Positions 11,172 through 21,701 of a DNA stretch of 64,000 nucleotides are shown piece by piece. The stretch comes from Trebouxia sp. TZW2008. Lineage: Eukaryota; Chlorophyta; Trebouxiophyceae; Trebouxiales; Trebouxiaceae. Where the stretch lies: positions 62,001 through 126,000 of the forward strand of contig BDIU01000190.1 in assembly GCA_002118135.1 (NCBI GenBank), written 5' to 3'. Each line of letters opens with the position of its first letter. The first letter of the stretch is position 1. The notes beneath the pieces are model-generated. The model saw nothing but the letters and a program-made list of their open reading frames with translations. It was not told the origin of the DNA and made no database searches. The position numbers and the translations under genes are program-made.

Positions 11172-14100
11172 TCACTCGGGCTTGTTGCCACCTCTGGGTC
11201 TACTAGTGGCTGAGCTACTTGCAGGCCTTGCAGGTGCCGCAGCAGATGCAGCCTTAGGTGCTGCAGCAGCTGCTGGTTTGGCTTCTCCTGTGACTGATGC
11301 ATTAGGTGCGGAACCCCCACCCCTGCCTGCGGTGCCGGAAGATGAACCAGGTCTTCCATTTGTGGCAGATGATGGTGACTGTGGTGCATAGCGTGTTGGG
11401 GCAGGGCTGCTTGGTTTGGCCCCGGCAGCAGAGGCTGGACGGCCATTTGTGGGCCCTGAAGAGGGTGCAGAGGATCTTGCTGCTGAGCTGCCTGCAACAG
11501 CCCAACATCATGGATCAAGTCAAGGAGTGGAACATTTGTGCAGGTCATGACATTACAGCAGATCCCAGTCCAGCAGCTGCGTGCAGAGCATTTTGGGACT
11601 AAGCTGGCCTGCAGAACACAATGAGCTAAAAAGTTGAGTCCACAAAGTTTTGTGCAGACAAGTTGGTTGCAGCATTCTCCTGCAGTTGCAACTGCATGCA
11701 GCTGAGAAATGCAAGGACGCAAACAATCAGGCAGCTTGCAAACCAGCAAGTATGCCTGAGAAAGCTGCAAATGCTCTGCATGGCTTTTCCTCATCAGCCA
11801 CTTTTGTCATTGGGCATATATCGTGAGACAATTCTCGAATTCAGACATTCGTCCACATTTTTTCATCTAATCGACACCAGACACCAATCAATACCTCTGC
11901 TAATGTCAGACACCCTTGTCAACAAGAAAATTCTCATCAGATTTTCATCAGTTGCTTGTCAAGCAGCTCTAAAGACACGATGGAAAGACAACTGAAGTGC
12001 AGCAGGCATGCATGCAGAATTCTGACCTGCAGAGGGTGGTTCCCTAGCCCCAGCCCACAGCTGGGGCACTTGTCAACATATGCTCAAGGAACAGCTGTAC
12101 ATGCACCATGCAAAGACGACTCAGCTGCAGCAAGTATGTGTGCAAGATGCTGACCTGCCAAGGGTGGTGCCCTGGCCCTAGCTGTGGCCTGGGGCACTGG
12201 CCAATGGATGCTCAATCAACAGGTGTACATGCACAATGGAAAGGCTGGTCAGCAGCACTTGTGCTAGGGGCGCAGAATGCTGACCTGCAGTGGGTGGTGA
12301 CCTGGCCCCAGCTGTGGATTGGGGCCCTTGGGTGGGCCTGGGCCCTGCCCTGCTAGTGCCTGCCCCTGCACCTGCTGCAGAAGGTGGTTGGTACTTGGAT
12401 GCAGAGGTGTCCACATTCTCTGGCTCCCTAGGATTCCGAGCTGCTGCCTGCACCATGCATGCACCCTTTGTCATTGTCTTTGCTGTTGTTCATATGCTTG
12501 ACGTGTGCAAGATGCATGCTGCCTTGCACAAAACACAATGAGGAGAAGGTTTGAACTTAGATGCAGAGGTGCACATTCTCTGGCTCCCTAGGACTCCAAG
12601 CTGCTGCCTGCACCATGCACCCAATCTTCTCTTTAACCACTGTTGTGACATGCTCATTGTCATCACCATCAATCACGCGCCCTTCATGATTGTCATCATG
12701 CACGCGTTCCTATTGGTTGTCATCATGCATGCACTTATCATGATTGCCAGCATCACGCATGCATGCCTGATCATCGTGAACATAACCAGCGTTCATGCAT
12801 GCCTAGCTGGGCCTGCTGAGCTTATCTAGCATACGCTCAGAATTACATGAAATGAATGAGCATTCATACGCTTGGGGTCTGCCAGATGAGTGGCATCCTC
12901 CAGAAAGCACAACATGCAATGGAAGAAAGCGGGACTATTGTGGTGCCAGCTAGTTGGCTGAACACACCTTGGCCCCCTCACTCAAGGCAACAACTTGTTT
13001 CATATGGCCACACTCTCAGGGGTGTGGGCAGTGGTGTGCACAGCAAACCTCCTGTGGCAGGCCTCACTGGATGCAGTAAGTAGACCGTCCACCACAGACA
13101 TCGCCCTCTCTTCAGGAAAGCAGCAGCATACCTTGGCCTCTTCTCTGAGAGCAGCGCTTCTCTCAGTTCTGGCCGCATTCTCGGGAGCATGCTCAGGGGC
13201 GTGGACAGGGCTCTGTACGGTAAGCCCTATGTGCCTAGCTTCATTGGATCTGGTGAGTAAGTTTTCCGAAACAGAAAATGCCAGTTCTGTAGGAAAGTAG
13301 AAGCTTAGCTTGGCTTCTTCTCTGAGTGCAGCTGTTTTCTTGGATCTGGCCGCATTCTCAAGGGACAGGAGTGTGCACGGCAGCCCTCCTACGGCGGGCC
13401 TCACTGGATCCAGTAAACAGGCCTTCGAGAACAGACACTAACAGTATTGTGAGGACGGTCAAAAGCTTATCTTGGCCTCTTCTATGAGTGCAGCTGTCTT
13501 CTCCAACCAGGCCACACTCTCAGGGGTCTGAACCGGGAGCTGTACGGCAGCCCCTCTATCACATACTTCACTGGGTTCCGTCAGCGGGCTGCCAAAAACA
13601 TACAATGGCAGACTTATGAGAATAGTAGCAAGCCTACCTTGGCCTCTTCTCTAAGAGCAGCGGTTTTCTCAGAGCGTGCCACGTTCTCAGGGGTCTGGAC
13701 AGGGGTCTGTACAGCAAAACCCCTCTGACGGGCTTCACTGGACCCTGTGAGCAGGCCCTCCAGAACGGCCTCCCACTTGCGGGCGGGCTTCAGCCAAGAC
13801 AGGTCCTGGGCGATAGCCTTGTGACGCATCTCCTTGAAAGCTGGAGTAGGGAAGGCACTTGCTGCCCTGTATGGAAGCCAGTCAACAACTCAACATTGTC
13901 AATGACATTTTGCTACACTCCAGGAGGAATTCAGATTACATGTCTCATTTGCCACTAGCAATGACAGGTCCTGGGCGATAGCCTTGTGACGCATTTCCTT
14001 GAAAGCTGCAGCAGGGAAGGCGTTTGCTGCCCTGCATGCAATGCAGTTGACAAATCAACATCGGCAGTGATGCTCTTGTGCCCTGCATGGAGGCCAGTCA

Positions 14101-17100
14101 ACAAGTCAACATTGGCAGAATGCTTTTGCGCCACTCAGCATGGCTGGGCAGCTTGTCTCACCTGATGATGCCTTGAGCAACAGCTTGAGCATCTTTGTCC
14201 AGCAGCTTGTCAGGGTCCATCCTACCCATGTGGAACCCTGTCACGCCGTCCTTGACAGTGTCCACAAGACCACCTGTTGTGGACACCAAGGGTACTGTGC
14301 CATACTGCATGGCATGCAGCTGAATGAGCCCACAAGGCTCAAAGCGGGAGGGGATCAGCATGAAGTCAGCGCCTGTAAGAAAGCAAACAATCGTGTCAGC
14401 AGTGTTTTGCTTGCAGCAGTGATGTGATGGGCATGGCTCAAAGCCGGACGGGATCGGCATGAAGTTAGCGCCTGCAAGCACTGCGTTGGTGAATCGTCAT
14501 CAGGTCAACATGCATGAATGCTGCATAGACACCAATGCCATGGGGTTATGCTGACTCACAGCTTGTGAGTAATCAAGGGATGATTGCAGCAAGGCTTTAC
14601 TCATATCTCAGAGACATGATGTCAGCCTACGATGTATGCTCTGTGGTTGCTTGATGTGTTGGTCACTATGTACACATGTAGACTTGCAACCAGTCATGCA
14701 AACTGACAGTCTGAATTATGGCTGTGGGTTTGGTATACAGATACTGAGTCACAAATGAACCTAGTGTACCTGCAGTGACTGGTGGAGCAGCAGCATGGCC
14801 AAATGTAAAGCTGATGTACCTGCTGTGACGTCTGAAGCCAACGACATGCGCAATGTACAAAGTTATGATACCTGCAATGATCCCTTGAGCCAAACGACAT
14901 GCGCAATGTACAAAGTTATGATACCTGCAATGATCCCTTGAGCCAAACAAAGCAGGTGAAAGTGCCATGATCTGTTAAGACAAGGGCATGAATAAGGTAT
15001 GAAAATGGTGTACCTGCAATCATCTGGTGAGCCAGCAAGGTGAATTAAGTGTAAAGCTGTTTGATCTGTCAAGCCAATGGCATGATTAAAGTACAGTAAA
15101 CTCTGTTTATAAGAACACTCAATATAAGGACAGTCTCGATGTCAGGTCAAAGCCAATGGTAACCAATCACTGCATTCTGACTGCAGTGGTCCCTCTGAGT
15201 GAGGACAATTTGATATATGGACAAGTTTCTTGGTAATCAAAACAGTCCTTCCAAAGAGAGGTTACTGTACAAAGTTGGCATACCTGCAATGATCTGGTGG
15301 GCCAGTGGGGTGCTGAACTCAGCAATGCCCTTGGCTGCATTGGGAAACTGGTCCTCCAATGAAATGATCTGCTTCTCCATCTCTTTCTTGCCTGCAAGAC
15401 ATGGTCTTGATTTTGCAGGAGCCTTGTTTCTGATACTCTCTTTTTCCAGACTTTCTTGAGTTTTCTAGGAGGTTTTGGGCACCTGTAGGGTTAAGGATTT
15501 GGGCTGATTCTGCGTCCTGCATGGGTGGCTTATGGAAATTTGTCATTGAAAACATGCTAGGATGCCCTGTAGCCTGGCTGACGAGGCACTCTGTCAAATA
15601 ACATGGGCACAAATGTCTTGTTGGCTTCTTGCATCACTTGGTATACAGGCAGAGCAGCTGGCTAGCCAGACGGCAATCCGATGCAGTCGATATGGGCTTC
15701 TGCATCAGCGCAAGAGCAAACTTTGCTGCACCTATATAGCAATGTTGAGCAGCTCATCAAATGCATGCCCTTGAGCATCTTGACAGATGCATGCTTGCGC
15801 ACAATCATGTTGCAAAACAATCAGCCTTGGGGTTGCGCACCTGCGCCAAGGATGGCGACCTGACAACCTGAATGTTGCTGCTCTGAAGGGCTCTGGGCAG
15901 GGCTTCTTCATCAGCACATTGACACATGCATGCTTGCACACAGACACAATGGAGGTTGGCATCTCAGTGGATGTTTGCCCACAAGCCAGCCTGTTGCAAG
16001 TTTCCAGTCTGTGCTGTGAAGGTCACATACCAGTGCCAAGGATGGCAACTTGGATGTTACTGAAGGGCCTTAGGCAGGGCAGCAATGATGATGTTGACAC
16101 ATGCGTGCTTGCGCATAGACACGATGGACATTGGCAGGTCAGGGAAAGCTTGCCCACAAGCAGGCCTGTTGCAAGTTTTCAGTCTGTGCTGTGAAGGTCA
16201 CATACCAGTGCCAAGGATGGCAAGTTGGGTGTTACTGAAGGGCAGCAATGAGGATGTTGACACATGCATGCTTGCGCATAGAGTCATTGCCACCGTGTGA
16301 CACATGTGATCAGCCTTGTTGGCTGGCTAAAGCATGTAAAATTACTCTCTCGCTCTCTCTAGACACAATGGAGATTGGCAGGTCAGAGAATGCTTGTCAA
16401 CAAGCAGGCCTGTTGCAAGTGCTCATACTGCGCTTTTGAAAAGCCACATACCTGTGCCAAGGATGGCAACTTGGATGTTGCTGCTCTGAAGAGCCTTAGG
16501 CAGGGCAGCGATGAGGATGTCCACCCCCTTCTGCTCTTCCAGTCTGCCAATGTAGCCAAACAGTGGCGCAGATGCATCCACCTGAGAGCGCACATGTACA
16601 GCTTCAGCTTGATCCTGTTGATGTGCGCAGTGTCCTGACGTACACAGAGTGGGCAGTTTTGTCACTTCTACTACTTCAACATTCAAGTCTAGATCTGTTA
16701 CTGTGCACAATCTGCCAATGTAGCCAATCAGCGGCATGGGTGCAACCACCTCAGCGCCGACGCAGCAAGGATAGGAGGGTGTGCTAGGAGGAAGTGCTCG
16801 AAAGATGTATGCTTTTCACACATACTGGGCAACACAGCTGTCTTCTATTTGATACAAAGGTATAATGAGGCGCTGCAGCATCATGAGTCAAACCCTCAGA
16901 CACATTCAGGGGCGACCAGCACACATGACAAGGACATTTCAATAGCAAAGTATATCCCAACAGCACAGCATGTGTTGACTTCTGACGCTTCTGTTGACGC
17001 TCAAGTCATACACACAACTGTTGCAGCGAATGTTGCTTTTGTCCATTTGTTCTCACGGCCCAATTTTGTTCGACATGGACTTTGTCATACATGATCTTCC

Positions 17101-20100
17101 ATCGGCTTTCTTCAGGGATGACTGCAGCAGCTTACTGGCAGTCCAAGCTCTGCTTGCAGAGTCTCTTTAGCAAGCGCTTTGCCTTCATCCACAGTGTCGG
17201 CATCGTACTTGACATCCAGGAACTTGTCCACATTGGGGCTCCAGTCAGTGGTATCCATACCATTCACAATGCCCTCAACACCGCCTACTTGCCTGCCACA
17301 AGCATTGCACACATGAAGCCATTTCGACAAGAACACACGGAGTTTTGTGAAAACAGCAGCTTTTCTGCTATGTGTGCTGTCCATGCCGTTTATAATGCCC
17401 TTGACACCGCCTACTTGCCTGCAACCATCATTGCCCACATGAAGCCATTTTGACAAGAACACACGGAGTTCTGTGGAAACAGCAGCTTTTCTGGTATGTG
17501 TGCTGTCCATGTCGCTTACAGTGCCCTCCACAGTGCCTACTTGCCTGCAACCAGCATTGCCCACATCTAGCCATTGTGGTGAGGACGGAAAAACCAACAA
17601 TGACTGCCACTTATTGTCCCTGTTGTGTCATTTGGCCTGTTGCCAACAAAAAACAAGCAGACCCTGAATCCAGGATGCGCTGCATACTGTCGAGACGGGT
17701 TCGAACCGCGCTGGCCACAAGTGTAATCAAAGCTGGTACGTCAAAGTCCCCAAAACAGCCACAAGCCCTCAACACTGCCTGCTTGTTTGCCACAAGTATT
17801 GCATACATGCCAACATTGAATGAGTGCCAAGCAGCTGAAAGTGCAGTTATGACCGGGCTTGACACTGCACAGAGCTCTTATGATATACAAGCAAGGCTCA
17901 GTCTCCTGTGTCCGATTCGTCCACAACAGTTTCTCCACTGCCCACTTGCCAGTTGCCCAAGCGCTGCACACACGCTACAATGACTGTCACGGCAGAAAGA
18001 CCCACAGAGATTTTGTCCACTGAACTTGATTACTTATACAGCTCATGCATGCTTTGGCTGCATGGCTTTGAGCAGCTGGTACTGCCCAGAGCACTGTGCA
18101 TGAAAAATCATGTGACCAGACCTCATCATGCCATCCAGCTTCAGCTTGTGACACATCGGCAGCAATCTCTTCAGCATAGGTTGGAGTCACAGCAAACTGC
18201 ATCACTTGCGTGTTGCCAATACAACAGGCAGAGTAGCGCGAAGCATGCATTGAACAGCACCAAGCATGTATCCACACCTGATGATGCTATCCAGCTCCAA
18301 GCCTTGTGATTCATCAGCAGCAGTCTCTTCAGCATAGGTTGGAGTAACAATGAGCAGCTTGTCAGCTGCCAGATGCAGCATGACTGGAAATGTTGAGTGG
18401 TCACAGCCAAGCAGCAGGCAAACCATAGAATACCTGATGATGCTGTCTAGCTCCACGCCTTGCGATTCACCAGCAGCAATCTCTTCAGCATATGTTGGAG
18501 TAACAGTCAACAGCTTGTCAGCTGCCAAATGCGGCATCGCTGAAAACTTCAAGCGATCACAGCAAAGCAGCAATAATTAGCATACCTGATGATGCTGTCG
18601 AGTTCCACTCCTTGTGACTCATCAGCAGCGATCTCTTCAGCATAGGTTGGAGACACAGTCAGCAGCTTGTCAGCTGCCAAATGCGGCATCGCTGAAAACT
18701 TCAAGCGATCACAGCAATGCAGCAATGATCAGCATACCTGATGATGCTGTCAAGCTCCACGCCTTGTGACTCATTAGCGGCAATCTCTTCAGCATAGGTT
18801 GGAGACACAGTGAGCAGCTTGTCAGCTGACAGGAAGGCGCCTTTCATCCAGTTGACTTTCTTATACTTGCGGCCCTTTTCCCCTATCACTGGCTGACTGC
18901 CAGTGTCAGGCTCTGTTTCATCATACACCTGCACGCCGTTTAGGGTCAGCCATCTCCGTCAAAAGGCAAAGCGCAACAACCTCTCTTATTGCCCTTTGAT
19001 AGCCTCTTGTGTTTACAAGGCTGTGTGTCTGTTGAGCAGCTGCAGCATTGCTGCCTTGCAGACTTCAAAGTGCTCAGATGTCCTGTCACTGCAGAGGACA
19101 GGTGTATGTCACCACTGTCAGTCTGAAGTTCATCTTGACTAGACACTCATCTCTTCACACGAGGACACTCAATATAAGGACAGTCTCGATGTAAGGACAA
19201 TGCTACTGGGAACCAAGCACTGCATTCTGACTACAGTGGTGCTTCTGAGTAAGGACAATCTGGTATAAGGACATTTTTCTTGGTAACCAATGCAGTTGTC
19301 ATGTCAACAGATTGCCGTACCCATTGACTGTCTCAGCAGCCTTGCGATGTGCCACAATCATGCGTGACTTGGCATCTCATGCATTGCAGCTAACCAATGC
19401 AATGGTATACAGTAAACTCTCTTTGTCAGGACACTCGATGTAAGGACAATCTTGATGTAAGGACAACGCCATTGGTAACCAATCACTGCATTCTGACTGC
19501 AGTGGTCCCTCTGAGTAAGGACAACTTGATGTACGGACATATTTCTTGGTAACCAAAGCAGTCGTTACAAAGAGAGTTTACTGTAATGCTTACCCTTGGA
19601 TTGCCATCTTCAAACTCAAACTTGCCCCTTGATGAATTTGGAACGTTGAGGGTCTGAAATTGCTCTTGCCAAAATCGCCCCTGCAGATCAGTGCTAAGGA
19701 CTGAACAAAGCTTCTTTTGCACAGCAGGGCTACACCAACTTCTCCTTGTAAGGACACTTGATGCAAGGATGTTCTCAACGTAACGACAATGCCACCGGGA
19801 ACCGACCAATGTATCCTGGCTGCAATGAATCGTCCTCTCAGTAAGGACAATTTGATATACGGGCAAAGTTGGTGGTAATCAATGCAGTCTCCACAGAGAG
19901 AATACACTGTATCAGCCTGCACCCAGAAGGCTGCTGGGGCTCAGTAAACTTAGCCCCTTGCACACTTGAGTCATACAACAGGAGTGCTAGCTGGATACTT
20001 GACACAAGGTATTGCTGGAGCATGTGAGACAAGCTCCTTGAACACTTGTTGCACACAGCAGGACAGCTTTGCTAAGTGCACCAGCAAATTGTGGAAGCAA

Positions 20101-21162
20101 GAAGAAGAAGTCAAGCACCTGATAGGCTATGTTGTGTACACAAAAAGCCACCTTGGTCTTCCTAAACTGTCCGCTTGGCTGGTACTGATCCTGCAGCAGA
20201 GCAGTCAGGCTGATAACAAAGCAACAAAACGAAATTGCTGTGTGTACGGCATCTGTGTTAGTGTTACCAGCAGTGGCAACATGCTCCATGCATACCTTCA
20301 AGAGCACTGGAAACATAGCCGTGTGCCAGTCATTTGCGACAACGACACAGTCCTCCCCTGGACTGAAGGGCAGAGCAGTCAGGGCCTCTATGGCAGCTTT
20401 GTTGAATAGGACAAAACGCTTCTGGTTGTCAGAGTAGTCTGAGCCAGACCGCTGGCCATACAGCTTGCCTCCAGTTTTGCCCCAGACCTGCAGTGCGCCA
20501 AGTTTTCTTTCTGGTATATTTGCCAGCAAGGAAGGAGCAGGCAGACTGAGACTTTCTCACCTTGGCCAAAAAGGCATCATTATCGATCCACACTCTGTCA
20601 ACGCCATTCTTCCTGGTGTGAAAGTACCGAACTTCCTCGCCATCGATATTTCTGGTCACGCTGGTGTCCCAGGCGTCAGCATACTGATCATACCTGTAGA
20701 ACGCTCACCGTTCTTACGATATGAGCAGCGCCCAGTCGACGAAGTATGCACTCGCGGGTGCAGTGATCGGAACCACCGAGCAGGCAACCAGTGGTACCTT
20801 GGGGCTATAGTGAGAACATTGTGTCCGCGTTGGGCAAGCGCTATAGGCAGACCGCCGACAACATCGCCAAGACCTCCGGTTTTGGACCAAGGACCGACTT
20901 CAGCGGAAACGAAGACGATACGCAGTGGGTTTGCAGCTTTGTTTGTTTCACTTGTGAAGGTCGCTGCTTCGCTTCTGGTCGTTGCCTGCTGCCGCGAAAG
21001 GCGCTGGCGTTGGGCAAGTGCAGGCGTGCGACCCCTGAGCACGTCTGGCACAGACGCAAATGGCCTGAGGCTCCTGCCAAACCTGCTGATCTGCGCATGT
21101 GGTGCGGCAAGGTTTCGAACGGGAAGCACAGTCTTGCAAGTGGTCAACGGCGAGACATGCAT
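11172..21162 (-). CDS. GBSSI: Granule-bound starch synthase I (GBSSI)
   Basis: Plastid glycosyltransferase (GT5) that builds amylose on starch granules from ADP/UDP-glucose. Thirteen exons in gene order: 20798-21162, 20561-20693, 20296-20487, 20119-20190, 19594-19680, 18738-18928, 17136-17292, 16452-16581, 15284-15391, 14162-14372, 13638-13866, 12285-12447, 11172-11491. They total 2358 nt, 785 aa, and phases close throughout. Residues 1-79 look like a transit peptide. KTGGLGDV (94-101) is the ADP-glucose-binding loop. [69 protein letters not shown] and [10 protein letters not shown] mark the GT5 domain. The order and the KVNWMKGA / EGIVNGMD segments fit GBSSI rather than SSI-IV. Plant GBSSI is about 600 aa; the excess is a roughly 160-residue Ala/Ser/Pro/Gly tail from the last two exons. 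Introns carry exon-edge repeat arrays and four MITEs. Confidence 0.93.
11996..12284 (-). repeat. Copies of GBSS exon 12 donor edge
   Basis: The intact donor edge near 12285 (ACTGCAG|GTCAGC on the minus strand, next to AGCTGGGGCCAGG) is copied downstream at about 12151 and 12023, period 128-130 bp. Each copy keeps the Pro/Gly/Ala-coding GC-rich block and the CAGGTCAGC-like junction with mutations. Confidence 0.85.
12548..12620 (-). repeat. Copy of GBSS exon 12 acceptor edge
   Basis: The block around 12405-12455 (acceptor GGTGCAG followed by exon sequence coding [12 protein letters not shown]) recurs 160 bp upstream in the gene, with a few substitutions. It is a decayed acceptor-side duplicate. 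Confidence 0.85.
12655..12800. repeat. CATCATGCATGC-rich degenerate repeat
   Basis: Several loose copies of TGTCATCATGCATGC-type words separated by about 25-35 bp fill this part of the GBSS intron. The period is irregular and no exon similarity was seen. Confidence 0.6.
12960..13637 (-). repeat. Four copies of the GBSS exon 11 donor edge
   Basis: The intact exon ends at 13638 in [24 protein letters not shown]. Copies of roughly 130 exon bases plus intron follow with their edges at 13471, 13309, 13132 and 12968 (spacing 162-177 bp). They translate as SEARH...VQT...PENAAR...[12 protein letters not shown] fragments with stops and frameshifts. Some keep AAG|GT-like donors, others do not. Confidence 0.93.
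13960..14135 (-). repeat. Copies of GBSS exon 11 acceptor edge
   Basis: The segment GTCCTGGGCGATAGCCTTGTGACGCAT with the following GGCAGGGAAGGC(G/A)...TGCTGCCCTG(C/T)ATG block is repeated upstream of the intact exon (edge 13866). A further short fragment lies near 14080-14110. The first copy still reads [16 protein letters not shown]. Confidence 0.88.
14430..14480 (-). repeat. Copy of GBSS exon 10 acceptor edge
   Basis: A 98-bp shifted duplicate of the exon 10 start: the copy reads [15 protein letters not shown] beside the intact [15 protein letters not shown] (edge at 14372). The acceptor TGCAGGCGC is retained but the frame then runs off. Confidence 0.88.
14755..15045 (-). repeat. Copies of GBSS exon 9 donor edge
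   Basis: The intact exon ends at 15284 in HQIIAG|GTATG. Five shorter downstream copies of the junction occur near 14764, 14813, 14868, 14926 and 15009, each starting (G/A)TACCTGC(A/T)(A/G)TGA on the plus strand. The middle copies share about 57 bp of nearly identical sequence. Confidence 0.8.
15092..15269 (-). mobile_element. MITE copy 1 (CAGTAAACTC family) in GBSS intron
   Basis: A 174-bp element (15094-15267) bounded by TA on both sides. It starts CAGTAAACTCTGTTTATAAG and ends with the imperfect inverted repeat CCAAAGAGAGGTTACTG. Interior blocks AAGGACA, TGGTAACCAATCACTGCATT and CTGCAGTGGTCCCTCTGAGT are shared with the other four copies. It has no coding capacity. Confidence 0.88.
15830..16290 (-). 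repeat. Three copies of GBSS exon 8 donor edge
   Basis: The intact exon ends at 16452 in [15 protein letters not shown]. Copies with edges near 16204, 16031 and 15840 repeat CCAAGGATGGCAA(C/G)TTG...GGGCAG(C/G)(A/G)ATGA(G/T)GATGTTGACAC and the following intron. All have internal deletions or stops relative to the exon. Confidence 0.88.
17293..17560 (-). repeat. Copies of GBSS exon 7 acceptor edge, 126-bp period
   Basis: GCCCTCAACACCGCCTACTTGCC at 17271 (intact exon start, coding QVGGVEGI) recurs at 17397 and 17523, an exact 126-bp period, with the intervening TTTTCTG(C/G)TATGTGTGCTGTCCATG intron part. More decayed fragments lie near 17765 and 17930. Confidence 0.92.
18110..18737 (-). repeat. 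Four copies of GBSS exon 6 donor edge
   Basis: The intact exon ends at 18738 in [36 protein letters not shown] (split here: [18 protein letters not shown], then [12 protein letters not shown]). Copies with donor edges near 18586, 18434, 18277 and 18121 (period 152-156 bp) still translate over most of this stretch. The two nearest copies keep both the reading frame of this segment and an ATCAGGTATGCT-like donor. Confidence 0.93.
19145..19320 (-). mobile_element. MITE copy 2, degraded 5' end
   Basis: The interior is clearly the same family (AGGACACTCAATATAAGGACAG, GGGAACCAAGCACTGCATTC, CTTCTGAGTAAGGACAAT) but both terminal repeats have decayed. The 3' end reads GATTGCCGTA. It sits in the GBSS intron between exons 19594-19680 and 18738-18928. 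Confidence 0.75.
19408..19585 (-). mobile_element. MITE copy 3, best-preserved in the GBSS intron
   Basis: A 174-bp element (19410-19583) flanked by TA/TA. It starts CAGTAAACTCTCTTTGTCAG and ends ACAAAGAGAGTTTACTG, a near-perfect terminal inverted repeat of about 17 bp. It has the same internal blocks as the other copies, in the same orientation as copies 1, 2 and 4. Confidence 0.92.
19731..19911 (-). mobile_element. MITE copy 4, degraded termini
   Basis: Flanking TA at 19731-19732 and 19910-19911. The body contains TTGTAAGGACACTTGATG, GGGAACCGACCAATGTATCC, CTCTCAGTAAGGACAATTTG and ends CACAGAGAGAATACACTG. It lies upstream (in gene order) of GBSS exon 5 and is more diverged than copy 3. Confidence 0.8.
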
Positions 21163-21701
21163 GATGCAGATGTCATGCGTTGCTGTACACAAAGATCGAT
21201 GCTGTAATCGATCGCTGTGTTGGCGCTTTTGATGAAAGCGAAGGGTCACGACGATCTGCACATTTTACAAATTCGCGATTTCCCGTGCTGTGGATCAAAA
21301 TTGCGATTTCCCTGCTAAGCATGAGCAGTAAGATGTTGGTCAAAAGTCGGGAGTCAAAACGTCAAGGGAATCAGCGATCCAAGCAAGAACCTGACTGAAA
21401 AATGGTACATGCAGGAATACAATCAATCTAAACTACTCAAGACCTGAACACATCCTGCCAGACAAGACTTCAGGCTGCTGATGCCCATGCTACATGTTCA
21501 AAGCTTTTGCCTTGCCTGCACTGATGGTGACACTGCATCAGATAAATGTTGCATCAGCAATGCCACCATGCAGCCATCCCAGAAGCTGCCATTTGCTTTT
21601 GTCTGACTGTGGCACCTTGCCTGACAAAAAGTAATGGAAGGACAGCATTGTTTTGCTGGCCAAGGGTGGACATGACGCATGTTGCTTTGGGCCAGGCGCA
21701 A
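21163..21701. promoter_or_regulatory. Spacer between BSL stop and GBSS start
   Basis: Both flanking genes run on the minus strand, so this about 540-bp region should hold the BSL 3' UTR and the GBSS promoter and 5' UTR. I recognise no motif. The part nearest GBSS is CG-richer than intron sequence. Confidence 0.5.

Noticed and set aside
11012..11794. 260-residue minus-strand open frame over the GBSS 3' end
   Set aside because: It reads the GBSS terminal exon in the wrong frame. The alternative frame continues GBSS in phase to a stop at 11172.
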